Positions 16,913-25,528 of a stretch of DNA of 64,000 nt are shown one piece after another. Origin of the DNA: Aureimonas fodinaquatilis (lineage in GTDB: Bacteria > Pseudomonadota > Alphaproteobacteria > Rhizobiales > Rhizobiaceae); assembly GCF_008369445.1 (NCBI RefSeq), contig NZ_VTWH01000005.1:203884-267883 (forward strand), read 5' to 3'. The number at the start of each line of letters is the position of its first letter. Positions within the stretch are counted from its first letter, which is position 1. The translations under genes were made by a program, and so were the position numbers. A model generated the notes under the pieces. That model was not told where the DNA came from. It worked only from the letters and a program-made list of their open reading frames with translations, and did not search any database.

Positions 16913-17515
16913 TCAGGGAACAACCGTGATTGTGCCTTTCATGCCCTGCGAACCATCCAGACCTTCGATCCACCAGTCAAAATTGCCGGGGCGCACAGTG
17001 TTGAACTGCACCTGGATGGTGCCTTTCGCGTCATATTCCAGCCAGGCGGGTGGCCCTGCCATGTGCAGTTCCAGATCGCTGATAACGATCTGGTTGAACC
17101 AGATGTTGCGGAAGAAATTCGGCGCATGGAATTTATACTCCAATGCCCCATCCGAGGTGATGCGCCAGCGATAAGCCTGACCGACCCGCATGACGAAATC
17201 TGTTTCATTCACCGCAAAATCATTGTCGGCCGAACCCAGGACCAGTTCCGGCACATCCTGACTTGAGCGGGAAAGCGGTGCCAGCCCAAGCGCATCAGCG
17301 GACATGGCGCTGGCAGGCATTTGTGCGTTGCCTGCCCCCGTTGCGGCAGGGGCCGCAGCCTCGCCGTCATCATCGTCATCGTCGTCGTCATCCGCCTGCG
17401 TTTCACCTGCGGGTGCAGTTGTGCCCTGCGCATAAGCAACCCCGGCCGGGGATAGCGCCAGGAAGGCGGCCAGCAACAGGCGCGTTGCCACAGGGTCAAG
17501 CTGGTTCAATCTCAT
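16913..17515 (-). CDS. Exported cupredoxin-like protein with a nine-aspartate tract
   Basis: 200 residues, starting at the ATG at 17515 with CTGGAGGAAAC upstream. Signal peptide to about residue 29 (...VAYAQ), then a low-complexity segment containing nine consecutive Asp (residues 42-50), an Ala-rich linker and a C-terminal beta domain of about 115 residues. That domain has cupredoxin-like strands (DFVMRVGQAYRW, GTIQVQFNTV, MKGTITVVP) but no cysteine, so a blue-copper site is unlikely. It sits between the propeller and ATPase genes of the Lut-like cluster. Binding of calcium or lanthanide by the acidic run is an attractive inference only. Confidence 0.75.
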   Translation of the reverse strand: MRLNQLDPVATRLLLAAFLALSPAGVAYAQGTTAPAGETQADDDDDDDDDGEAAAPAATGAGNAQMPASAMSADALGLAPLSRSSQDVPELVLGSADNDFAVNETDFVMRVGQAYRWRITSDGALEYKFHAPNFFRNIWFNQIVISDLELHMAGPPAWLEYDAKGTIQVQFNTVRPGNFDWWIEGLDGSQGMKGTITVVP

Positions 17516-17529
17516 ACTGTTTCCTCCAG

Positions 17530-18516
17530 TTACTGCTTTGCCGCCACGGTTACGCCCCATGGCTGCTGGCCCACCTGTACAGACTTGATGACTTCGTCAG
17601 TTTTCGTGTCGATGATCGATATGTCGTTCGATATGCCATTGGTGGAAAACAGGTGCGCGCCGTCCGGTGAAAACGCCAATTGCCAGACGCGCTGCCCGAC
17701 CAGCAGATAGTCGAGCACCTCATAAGTGTTGCCATCCACCACGGCCACGCGGTTTGCCGGTCCCAGCGCCACATAGGCTTTGGAGCCATCTTCCGTCAGC
17801 CGCACACCAACCGGCTGGATCAGTTCCGGGCTGATGCCGGGAATTTCGAATGTGACCTTGTGTTTGATGTCACGGGTGGCAGCATCAATAACACTGACTG
17901 TGCCGCCGATTTCTGCTGATACCCACACTTCCGAATTGTCTTTCTTGAATTCGGCAAAGCGTGGGCGGGAGTCCACCAGAACATTGGCGATGATCTGCTC
18001 GCTATCCCGGTCGATGAAATGCGCCATATTGGTGGTTTCGGAGGTGTTGACGATGATTTTGCCATCGGGAGAGATGCCCATCCCCTCTGGCTCAACACCC
18101 ACCGGAATTTCCACAATCCGGCTGCCGGTCTGCAAATCAATCACAGTTACAAGATTATCGTCCTCATTGGCCACATACATGAGCGTGCCGTCGGGAGAAA
18201 CGACCATAAGCTCCGGGTCGGGGCCAGAAGGCAGAGTGCCGATAATCTGGTGCGTGGCAGTGTCAATGATTTCAATCGTGTCATCATCGCTGGCGCAAAC
18301 ATATATTTTTGTGCCATCGGGTGAGACCGCAATGCCACGTGGTCGCTGGCCAACCTTGATGGTCTCCACCACCTCGAAATTTTCCGAATCCAGCACGGTC
18401 ACATCATTGCCGCGTTCGTTGGAAACATAAATGCGGTAGGCAAACGCCGGGTTGGCCGTCAGGCACAGAGCGGAAATGAGCGCCATTCCGGCAATTATGC
18501 GAACAGGTTTTGGCAT
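17530..18516 (-). CDS. YVTN-repeat beta-propeller exported protein of the PQQ/Lut-like cluster
   Basis: 328 residues with a signal peptide ending ...NPAFA and about seven repeats of the YVTN type: YRIYVSNERGNDVTVLD, TKIYVCASDDDTIEIID, LMYVANEDDNLVTVID and so on, giving a seven-bladed propeller. This subfamily is found with PQQ alcohol-dehydrogenase ABC clusters. It has no PQQ docking motif, so it is more likely a binding or scaffold protein in the periplasm than an enzyme. Start ATG at 18516 has GGAGGTCCT upstream. It ends 14 bases before the poly-aspartate gene, so they are co-transcribed. Confidence 0.88.
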   Translation of the reverse strand: MPKPVRIIAGMALISALCLTANPAFAYRIYVSNERGNDVTVLDSENFEVVETIKVGQRPRGIAVSPDGTKIYVCASDDDTIEIIDTATHQIIGTLPSGPDPELMVVSPDGTLMYVANEDDNLVTVIDLQTGSRIVEIPVGVEPEGMGISPDGKIIVNTSETTNMAHFIDRDSEQIIANVLVDSRPRFAEFKKDNSEVWVSAEIGGTVSVIDAATRDIKHKVTFEIPGISPELIQPVGVRLTEDGSKAYVALGPANRVAVVDGNTYEVLDYLLVGQRVWQLAFSPDGAHLFSTNGISNDISIIDTKTDEVIKSVQVGQQPWGVTVAAKQ

Positions 18517-18541
18517 AGGACCTCCATTCCAAAAATGCCTT

Positions 18542-18630
18542 GAGCGTTCACATGATCTCTGGATCGCCTTAAACACTCTCATTCTTTGTATTGTCGTTGA
18601 AACGTCGCCGGCTCAACGGGAAGCGCTTCT
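18542..18630. repeat. Dispersed intergenic palindromic repeat, copy 5 (degenerate)
   Basis: A worn copy: GAGCGTTCACATGATC, then CTCATTCTTTGTATTGTCGTTGAAACG, then AACGGGAAGCGCTTCT. It separates the response regulator from the propeller gene. Confidence 0.5.
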
Positions 18631-18704
18631 GAAATGGATGCTATTTTGAGTTGTGGATTTAACCTATGGGAATAGTTCCCGGTCTTTGGTCCTTTTCGCG
18701 CCGA

Positions 18705-19334
18705 CTATATTTCGCCGCCCAACAATCTGCCGCCTCGTGTTTCAACAGCAAAGCGTATCAGGTCTGAGGTCCGCTCCAATCCGAGCTTTTCCTTGATGCG
18801 GGTGGAGGTGTTGGCAATGGTTTTGTATGCAACGCCCAGCCCGTTTGCGATGTCCGTCAGGCTTTGACCTTCGCCCAGCATATGCAGAATTTCCAGCTCA
18901 CGAGTGGACAGGCGTGATGCCACATTCAGCCCTGCCATTTCCTGCGCACTGGCGGTTACACTGTCCACATAGGCTTCACCCCGGGCAGCCTTGCGAATGG
19001 CGGTCAGCAGTTCGTCGGAAGGCGCGCTTTTGGAAACATAAGCCAGCGCACCTTCTCGCTGGGCCGAGGTGGCATAGACAAGATCAGAATACATTGAAAA
19101 CACGATAATGGCGGCCTTGGCATCGTTGGAATGCAGACGGCGGAGAACCTCCAGACCGCTGCCGCCACGCAGGTTGATATCCAGAATAATGATGTCGGGG
19201 CGCATTCGGCGGAAGGAAACAAGCGCTTCAAGCGGTGTTTCCGCCTCGGCGATCTCTTCAGGTTCAAGACTGGAAACCAGCCGCCTGACGCCATCGCGCA
19301 CCACCATATGGTCATCGACAATCAGAATTTTCAT
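18705..19334 (-). CDS. NarL/FixJ-type response regulator within the Lut-like cluster
   Basis: 209 residues. A receiver domain with acidic pocket IVDDH and phospho-acceptor Asp52 (IIILDINLRGGSG) is followed by a LuxR-type helix-turn-helix at about residues 142-186 (LSTRELEILHMLGEG, KTIANTSTRIKEKL). It overlaps the kinase gene by four bases, so they form a two-component pair. The position between the substrate-binding protein and the propeller of the transporter suggests it controls these genes and possibly xoxF in response to methanol, lanthanide or electron-transfer state. The target promoters are unknown. Similar pairs regulate PQQ alcohol oxidation in Pseudomonas and Paracoccus. Confidence 0.92.
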   Translation of the reverse strand: MKILIVDDHMVVRDGVRRLVSSLEPEEIAEAETPLEALVSFRRMRPDIIILDINLRGGSGLEVLRRLHSNDAKAAIIVFSMYSDLVYATSAQREGALAYVSKSAPSDELLTAIRKAARGEAYVDSVTASAQEMAGLNVASRLSTRELEILHMLGEGQSLTDIANGLGVAYKTIANTSTRIKEKLGLERTSDLIRFAVETRGGRLLGGEI

Positions 19335-20686
19335 GCGGCCTCCTTGCGATACGCTGTGTTGCCGCCCGTCTGGTCATGCAGGGGAACGCAGCCCGCAACA
19401 CGCAGCCCGGCCGGCATGAGAACAGGTTCAATAGCAAGTCTGCCACCCGCTGCTTCCAGGCGTTCACGCATGCCGGAAATGCCGAATCCATGTTGAAACT
19501 GTGCACTGCCGCCACCATTGTCCTTCACTTCAAACTCTATCTCATTGCCCTGGCGCATTAGGGAAACGTCGATGCGCGTAGGGGTGCCGTGGCGCAGCGC
19601 GTTCAGCACGGCCTCTCGCAGAACCCGCAGCAGCAGCGCTTCTGTTTCCGGATCGAGGGAACCGATCTGCATCGTCAACCCGAATCTGGTGGCCGGGTGC
19701 TGTGCCTCAAAACTGCTGATCATGTGGGTCAAAGTTTCCTGCAAACCCAGCCCAGGCAGAAGGCCAGGCCGAAGATTGCCTAATATGCGGCGCACAGCCT
19801 TGCGTGCATGGTCTGCCGCGGCGCGAATGGATGCGGCTTTGCTTTGCAGCGGTTCCGGTGCACTGGCCTGCAATGCTGTGGCATCCACATCGATGCTGAA
19901 GAGAAACGGGCCGATTTCGTCATGCAGATCACGGGCAAGTTCGGCACGTTCTTCTTCCTGCAGGCGATAGACCAGTTCACCAAGGCGGCGGTTTTCGTTT
20001 GTCATGGCCTGCAGCCGAACGGCCATGTCGTTGCAGCTTGCCGCGAGCGCCTGCACCTCCGGCGGCCCCTTGCCATCCACGCGCACGTCATATTGGCCGT
20101 CACCTATCCGCCCCATTGCGATGCGCAGCGCTTTCAGTGGTTTCAGCGATGTTCTGGCAATCACATAGACCAGCAGCAGGGAAAGGCAGACAAACAGGCT
20201 GATAATGGTCAATCCAAGGCCCAGATCGGTCCAGACATCCCGGGTGTGACTGGCCGGGTCCAGCACCAGTTCCAATGCGGAAACCGAGCCACCGGTTGTC
20301 AGCGGTACGACACTGACAATTGCGCGCGGGGCGAAGAGGGCGGAAAACCATTCCGGCGCAGGTTGGCGCGGCAATTGCAGGTGGGAGCGGGCAATAGGCT
20401 TGCCATCGCGACCCAGAAGCGAAAGCCGCGCATGACGGTCGCTGTCGAAGGTGCGCAGGAGCGCGCGGAATTTGCCCTCGTGATCCATGGTGGCAGGCAA
20501 TTCGGCAATTTGCCGTGCGATGCGGTGCTCGGCAACGATATGGGCAGAGCGCATTTCATTTTCGATGCGCTCACGCACATGCAGGCTGCTGGCAAGCCCG
20601 CCCAAAAGCAGCATTGCCGCCAGCGCGCCCAGTATTGCAACAATCAACCTTGCCTGCAAAGACACGTCCGGGCTGCCTCCCTGCAT
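19331..20686 (-). CDS. Membrane sensor histidine kinase (HisKA_3 type)
   Basis: 451 residues: membrane helix 1 at about 12-35, a periplasmic sensor region of about 115 residues, helix 2 at about 154-177, HAMP at 178-232, then a NarX/LiaS-type dimerisation domain with phospho-acceptor His255 in LARDLHDEIGP. The HATPase domain has EAVLNALRHG (N box) and VKDNGGG (G1). The periplasmic domain has no cysteine or obvious metal cluster. It is paired with the overlapping response regulator gene. Start at the ATG at 20686; an in-frame GTG at 20665 would shorten the tail by seven residues. The ligand is unknown. Confidence 0.92.
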   Translation of the reverse strand: MQGGSPDVSLQARLIVAILGALAAMLLLGGLASSLHVRERIENEMRSAHIVAEHRIARQIAELPATMDHEGKFRALLRTFDSDRHARLSLLGRDGKPIARSHLQLPRQPAPEWFSALFAPRAIVSVVPLTTGGSVSALELVLDPASHTRDVWTDLGLGLTIISLFVCLSLLLVYVIARTSLKPLKALRIAMGRIGDGQYDVRVDGKGPPEVQALAASCNDMAVRLQAMTNENRRLGELVYRLQEEERAELARDLHDEIGPFLFSIDVDATALQASAPEPLQSKAASIRAAADHARKAVRRILGNLRPGLLPGLGLQETLTHMISSFEAQHPATRFGLTMQIGSLDPETEALLLRVLREAVLNALRHGTPTRIDVSLMRQGNEIEFEVKDNGGGSAQFQHGFGISGMRERLEAAGGRLAIEPVLMPAGLRVAGCVPLHDQTGGNTAYRKEAA

Positions 20687-20754
20687 CCGGTAACCGGTGG
20701 TAGATTGGACTGATTACGCCGGATTGTCACGACTTCCGAGCATTTCTGAAAGAT

Positions 20755-21948
20755 TCACAGTTTGCAGGTGCTTTCGGGTCGGTCCACACCCAGTGTGTCC
20801 AGCTCTGTTGCCTGATGCAAGAACCCTTCCTGCGGAGAAGCGGAAACTACCGACAATTCATCTCCCAGCAGCACTGGCTGGCGCAACTGCCAGTTCCAGT
20901 CCCGGAAAGTCAGCCGCTGGCCTTTGAAAGCGGCGATGGAAAAATCCGCTCCTTTGATGAAGTCGATGATGACCTCGGGATCGGCGGAATTGGTGCGTGA
21001 GGCGGCCTCGCCGACAATGCGCACAGCGGTCCATGCCTGCATGTCACGCGGCTGCATGCGCCGGCCGGCAGCCTTTTCGAACCGGTTTTGAATCTGCGCA
21101 CCGCCCCATTGCTCGCTGGCCGGGTGCCATGATGCCGGAACAAGCCCGGATGTTCCGGCAACCGGGCGCGGTATCCATGTGTGCCATGGAATATAGGTGC
21201 CAAAAACTTCGCTCTCATCGGCCACCAGCACAACATCATGATCTGGCAGGCCCTGCATGAACACGGGTATCTGCCGCTGCACCTGCGCTTGCCCGGAATC
21301 GGTTGCACGGGCGCCGCCTGCATCCTCAAAGATTCGCTCTTCCAGTATATTGCCACCAAACTTTGTGGCGGAGTTCTTCATTGCCTCGGCGAACTGCTGG
21401 TCAGGCTCGTGCTCTCCGGCCACCAGAACCCAGTTGCGCCATTGCTTCCACATCAGATACTGCGCCAGCGCATCCGTCAGCATGGAACGGGACGGCGCGG
21501 TGTGCAGCATATTGGCCCGGCAATTTTCGTCGCGCAGTGAATCGTCGGTGGCGCCGGCGTTCAGAATTGTTGCGCCGGCTCCCTTGGCCATATCGGCAAC
21601 TTTCAGCGTATCGGCGGCTGAAAGGTCGGTGAGAATGAAGTTGTTGCCGGCATCCAGCAATTCCTGCATGGCGGGGCCGACATCCTCACCAGGCTTGTGG
21701 GTGGAAACCGACAGCTCGAACGTCTGTCCCATGAACTGCCCGGTGGTGTTGTTGTCAGCTATGGCAAGATCGGCTCCATCAACCCCGATGGATTCCGGCG
21801 GAATGTTCAGCGCTGAAAGTGCCAGCACCGGCTCATAGCTGCGCAAGAAGCCAATCTTGATTGTTTGTGGCTCTGGGGTTTGCGCCTGTGCTGAAAATGC
21901 TGCCAGACCCGCTATGAGAGTTACGGCAAATTTTGCGCTGGTTTTCAT
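20755..21948 (-). CDS. ABC transporter substrate-binding protein of the PQQ/Lut-like cluster (LutA-like)
   Basis: About 397 residues with a signal peptide ending ...AAFSAQAQ and a type 1 periplasmic binding fold: IKIGFLRSYEPVLAL, DLAIADNNTTGQF, FILTDLSAADTLK and HDVVLVADESEVFG. It resembles the branched-chain-type binding proteins encoded with PQQ alcohol dehydrogenase ABC systems; the Methylorubrum counterpart belongs to the lanthanide-uptake cluster. The second ATG (21948) has GGAGG nine bases upstream and is preferred to 21963. It is the first gene of the minus-strand series, followed by the kinase. Confidence 0.87.
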   Translation of the reverse strand: MKTSAKFAVTLIAGLAAFSAQAQTPEPQTIKIGFLRSYEPVLALSALNIPPESIGVDGADLAIADNNTTGQFMGQTFELSVSTHKPGEDVGPAMQELLDAGNNFILTDLSAADTLKVADMAKGAGATILNAGATDDSLRDENCRANMLHTAPSRSMLTDALAQYLMWKQWRNWVLVAGEHEPDQQFAEAMKNSATKFGGNILEERIFEDAGGARATDSGQAQVQRQIPVFMQGLPDHDVVLVADESEVFGTYIPWHTWIPRPVAGTSGLVPASWHPASEQWGGAQIQNRFEKAAGRRMQPRDMQAWTAVRIVGEAASRTNSADPEVIIDFIKGADFSIAAFKGQRLTFRDWNWQLRQPVLLGDELSVVSASPQEGFLHQATELDTLGVDRPESTCKL

Positions 21949-21974
21949 TCCAAAAGCCTCCATCTGCGCTTAGA

Positions 21975-22071
21975 CAGTTTCAGGCGATTTCATGATCGCT
22001 CAAAACAGTGCAACTCTTTGCTTCGCCGCATTGTCTTGTCGCTGACGCTGTTGCGCTTCAATGAGAAATGC
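21975..22071. repeat. Dispersed intergenic palindromic repeat, copy 6
   Basis: Reverse-orientation copy with GTTTCAGGCGATTTCATGATCG, CTCTTTGCTTCGCCGCATTGTC and a terminal AATGAGAAATGC. It lies between the divergent LutA-like gene and the C1-cofactor genes, so it marks the boundary of the two gene blocks. Confidence 0.7.
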
Positions 22072-22214
22072 CCAAGCCCCCAGCAAGTCGGAAATACTGG
22101 CGGGTGACAAGGCGATTTTTTCCCGTTTTGCGTTTGGGGGGCATCTTGCCGCTGGCACTGGTGGCATGGGCAGGGCAAGATGGCGACAACTGCCGAAATG
22201 TGAAGAGACCGCCC

Positions 22215-23258
22215 GTGGCAAAAATGCTGGTAAGTGTGCGCAATGTGGATGAAGCGGTGCTGGCGCTCCACAATGGCGCGGATATTATAGACCTGAAAGA
22301 GCCTGGGCAGGGCGCTTTGGGGGCTGTTGGCGCGGAAATGCTGGCGGCTGTGCAAGCAGAAATTGCGGGGCGCAGGCCAGTTTCCGCCGTGGCTGGAGAT
22401 CTCCCGATGGACCCGGCGGTCATAACGCCTGCAGTGCAGGCAAGGGCGGCGGCAGATTTTGTCAAAATCGGCTTTTTCCCGGCAGAGCGTGAAGCCTGGG
22501 AGGCAGTTTGTGCCGATCTGGCCGCAAAGACGCCTGGCATTGCCAAAGTGGCAGTGTTTTTTGGTGAGGATGGGGTGGACCCCGACTTCATGCCGATATT
22601 GCATCAGGCAGGCTTCACGGGAGCCATGCTGGACACCCGTACAAAAGATGGCCGTCGTCTGCTGGACCACATGTCGCTGGCAGCGTTGCGGCATTTTGTT
22701 GATGCTGCCAGCGCTGCGGGTTTGCAAACCGGGCTTGCCGGCTCGCTGGAAGCACCAGATGTCGCGCGGTTGCTGCCACTTGCGCCAGACTATTTGGGGT
22801 TCCGCGGTGCCTTGACGGCGGGTGAGCGCGCGGGTGAGCTCGCTGCGGAAAAGGTCAAAGCCATGTCAGCGCTGTTCAAGCCGATTATGGTCAACGAGGC
22901 CAGCCAGACAGACCGCGTGTTCATCCGCGATTTTGTGCAGAATATGGAAATTGGTGCCTATGGCTTTGAGCGCGGGCGCAAGCAGCAGGTGCGGTTCACT
23001 ATCGAGGCGGATGTTCTGCGCGTATCCCGCCAGCCGGAAAGCATGGGCGATGTCTATTCTTATGATGTGATGATGGACGCAGTTGCGCAGATCGCAGAGC
23101 GCGGCCACACCGATCTGGTTGAAACTTTGGCCGAAGAACTGGCAGCAACCATTCTGGCAGACTCGCGTGTGGTTGAAGTCACGGTGCGGGTGGAAAAGCT
23201 GGACCTTGGTCCTGCTTCCGCAGGCATCGAGATTCGCCGCAAATGCGAAAGACTATGA
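22215..23258 (+). CDS. Fused (5-formylfuran-3-yl)methyl phosphate synthase (MfnB) and dihydroneopterin aldolase (FolB-like)
   Basis: About 347 residues. Residues 1 to about 215 match MfnB, which condenses two glyceraldehyde-3-phosphate molecules into the furan precursor of methanofuran. The two catalytic lysines are visible in IIDLKEPGQGALG and FVKIGFFPA. Residues from about 228 match FolB (VFIRDFVQNMEIGAYGFE, then RVEKLDLGPAS with its lysine), an aldolase of the pterin pathway. One polypeptide therefore links the methanofuran and methanopterin routes. The start is uncertain: GTG 22215 has GAAGAGA upstream, ATG 22224 is the first homologous Met, and the frame is open further back. It leads the plus-strand cofactor genes. 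Confidence 0.87.
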   Translation: MAKMLVSVRNVDEAVLALHNGADIIDLKEPGQGALGAVGAEMLAAVQAEIAGRRPVSAVAGDLPMDPAVITPAVQARAAADFVKIGFFPAEREAWEAVCADLAAKTPGIAKVAVFFGEDGVDPDFMPILHQAGFTGAMLDTRTKDGRRLLDHMSLAALRHFVDAASAAGLQTGLAGSLEAPDVARLLPLAPDYLGFRGALTAGERAGELAAEKVKAMSALFKPIMVNEASQTDRVFIRDFVQNMEIGAYGFERGRKQQVRFTIEADVLRVSRQPESMGDVYSYDVMMDAVAQIAERGHTDLVETLAEELAATILADSRVVEVTVRVEKLDLGPASAGIEIRRKCERL

Positions 23259-23426
23259 TGCACTGCAGCATAGAAGTGATCGGCTAAGTTATTGCAGTTC
23301 GGTGGAAAAAGGCGAAAGAGTGGCAGCTAATCGGTTATCCAAAACCGTGGGTTAACTTTTCCGGGTCGAGCCAGCCTGCTTTGCATGCTTTGCTTCCCGA
23401 GCATTTGTGCTGAAGGAGTAGCCGAT

Positions 23427-24083
23427 TTGAAAGAGCTGCTGATTATCAAGGTAGGTGGTAGCTCGATTTCTTCTCCCGACCTGAAGGTGTGGATTGAAAG
23501 TATCGAGCAAACGATTCGACCGGTGGTGCTTGTGCCCGGTGGGGGGCCGTTTGCAGACACTGTGCGACGATATCAGAAAGTTATCGGCTTTGATGATGAT
23601 GCAGCGCACCATATGGCAATTCTGGCGATGGAACAGTTTGGCCGTGCAATTGTGAGCCTAGGCAACCGACTGGTGGCAGTTGCCACCAAGGAAGCAATTC
23701 GCAAGGCATTGTCTGAAAACAAGATACCGGTGTGGATGCCGGCCAAGCTGGCGCTGCGTGCGGGAGAAATTGGCCGAAACTGGAGTGTTACCTCAGACAG
23801 CCTTGCCGCCTGGCTGGCTGGCCAGTTTTCCGGTTGCTCGCTGTGCCTGATCAAACAGCTTGATCTGCCTGAAGGTTCAACCTTGCATGCGATTTCCAGA
23901 GCCGGGGTGGTGGATCAGGCGTTTGCACGGCTGCTGCATGAAGAAACCGCGGTTTACATTGCCGGGCCGGGTGATTTGCGGCTGGCCGGACGCAGGCTGG
24001 CCATCGGCAATGTGCCGGGGCACGCAATTGTGCGCGATGACAAATCGGGCAATGGCGGATCGGTGGCCGAAGCGGCGGAGTAG
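23427..24083 (+). CDS. Amino acid kinase family protein, MfnE-like
   Basis: 218 residues, starting at a TTG with GAAGGAG eight bases upstream. It shows the amino-acid-kinase nucleotide motif IIKVGGSSIS at the N-terminus and VVLVPGGGPFADTVR, later WSVTSDSLAAWLAG and IKQLDLPEG. In archaea MfnE phosphorylates aminomethylfuran phosphate in methanofuran synthesis, and methylotrophs carry related kinases in the H4MPT island. The same order, beside MfnB and a DHPS-like gene, supports the assignment. An ATG at 23385 would add 14 residues not expected in the family. It ends 8 bases before the next gene. Confidence 0.8.
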   Translation: MKELLIIKVGGSSISSPDLKVWIESIEQTIRPVVLVPGGGPFADTVRRYQKVIGFDDDAAHHMAILAMEQFGRAIVSLGNRLVAVATKEAIRKALSENKIPVWMPAKLALRAGEIGRNWSVTSDSLAAWLAGQFSGCSLCLIKQLDLPEGSTLHAISRAGVVDQAFARLLHEETAVYIAGPGDLRLAGRRLAIGNVPGHAIVRDDKSGNGGSVAEAAE

Positions 24084-24091
24084 GCGGTCAG

Positions 24092-25528
24092 GTGCAGATG
24101 CAGGGGCCGTTTTCGGGGCAGAAACTGCTTTTTCTGACTGGGCATCTTGCCTTGCAGCGTTTGCACAAGGTGCTTGCCGAATTGCCGGAGCCGGATTTCA
24201 CCCACACAGTGGTGGATATTGGCGTTAAAGTTGCAGCGCTGATGACCGGCGAAATCATTGAACGGCGGCTGCCTCGACCGGTAGACGCCACGCTGGTTGT
24301 TGTGCCGGGTCGTTGCCGCGCCGATCTCGACCGTTTGGCCAGGCATTTCGGCCTGCCTTTTGTGCGCGGGCCGGACGAGATTGCTGACTTGCCGGAATTT
24401 CTGGGCCGCAAAGGGGGCAAGCCGGATCTGTCGCAGCACGATATGCGCATTTTTTCCGAAATTGTGGATGCCTCTGCGTTGACACCGGGCGAAATCTTGC
24501 GGCGCGCGCTGGCCATGCGGGCTGCAGGCGCGGATGTTATCGACCTTGGCTGCCTGCCGGATACGCCATTTCCGCATCTCGAAAAGTCAATCGCCCTTTT
24601 GAAACAGGCGGGGCTGACTGTCAGTGTGGACAGTGCCGACCGCAATGAGCTGCTGCGTGCCAACCGCGCCGGGGCGGATTATCTTCTGAGCCTGCATGAG
24701 AACAGCCTGGACGTGGCGTTGGAGGGAAATGCGGTTCCAGTGCTGATACCGGAAGAGCCGCGCGACCTGGACTCTCTGCTGCGGGCGATGGACAAAGCGG
24801 AGGCAATGGGGCTGAATTTCATTGCAGACCCGGTTCTTGACCCGATACATTTTGGTTTTTCCGCATCGCTGGCACGCTATCACCGCTTGCATGAACTGCG
24901 TCCGGGCGTCGATGTGATGATGGGGACGGGCAATCTGACAGAGCTGACGCAGGCCGACACGTCCGGCATTACGGCAATGTTGCTGGGTATTGCCTCGGAA
25001 CTGTCGATTAACAATCTTCTGGTTGTCCATGTCAGCGCGCACACAAGAGCAACTTTGCAGGAACATGACCTCGCGCGGCGCATCATGTTTGCTGCAAAGG
25101 CGGATGGCGCATTGCCAAAGGGCTATAGTGCGGGCCTTTCACAGGTTCACGATATCAAACCCTTTGCCAACACCTCTGCCGAAATTGCCGAACAGGCCGC
25201 CATGGTTCGTGATCGCAATTACCGGATCGAAACTGCGGAAGACGGCATTCACCTCTACACGCGGGGCATGCATGTGGTTGAGCAGAACGCGTTTGCAGCT
25301 TTCCCGCATCTTGAAGTCAAGGATGATCCTGCACATGCCTTTTACCTTGGAGCAGAATTGCAGCGGGCTGAAATTGCCTGGCGGCTTGGCAAAAGATTTG
25401 CACAGGACGAGCCGTTGAATTTTGGCGTGGCAACACCGGAGGATGCGCAGGAAGATCGCACGAGGCTGGCAGAAGCGGGGCACACCTTGAAGGCCGGAAA
25501 AGACAAGTCCGGGAAGGATGAGGCATGA
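24092..25528 (+). CDS. Dihydropteroate synthase-related protein of the H4MPT island
   Basis: 478 residues. The N-terminal part (LFLTGHLALQRL ... VVVPGRCRADL) is specific to the methylotroph and methanogen family. The middle is a TIM-barrel like dihydropteroate synthase (GADVIDLGCLPDTPFP, TVSVDSADRNEL, NFIADPVLDP, VDVMMGTGNLTELT). The family lacks proven DHPS activity and is linked to tetrahydromethanopterin or methanofuran synthesis; a ligase- or condensation-type step on a pterin or furan intermediate is likely. The GTG at 24092 and ATG at 24098 are alternative starts. It overlaps DUF447 by four bases. Confidence 0.82.
   Translation: MQMQGPFSGQKLLFLTGHLALQRLHKVLAELPEPDFTHTVVDIGVKVAALMTGEIIERRLPRPVDATLVVVPGRCRADLDRLARHFGLPFVRGPDEIADLPEFLGRKGGKPDLSQHDMRIFSEIVDASALTPGEILRRALAMRAAGADVIDLGCLPDTPFPHLEKSIALLKQAGLTVSVDSADRNELLRANRAGADYLLSLHENSLDVALEGNAVPVLIPEEPRDLDSLLRAMDKAEAMGLNFIADPVLDPIHFGFSASLARYHRLHELRPGVDVMMGTGNLTELTQADTSGITAMLLGIASELSINNLLVVHVSAHTRATLQEHDLARRIMFAAKADGALPKGYSAGLSQVHDIKPFANTSAEIAEQAAMVRDRNYRIETAEDGIHLYTRGMHVVEQNAFAAFPHLEVKDDPAHAFYLGAELQRAEIAWRLGKRFAQDEPLNFGVATPEDAQEDRTRLAEAGHTLKAGKDKSGKDEA

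Noticed and set aside
16913..17515. Blue copper protein (plastocyanin/azurin type) call for the poly-aspartate protein
   Set aside because: The beta domain lacks the required cysteine and the usual His-Cys-His-Met ligand spacing, so only a cupredoxin-like fold is claimed.
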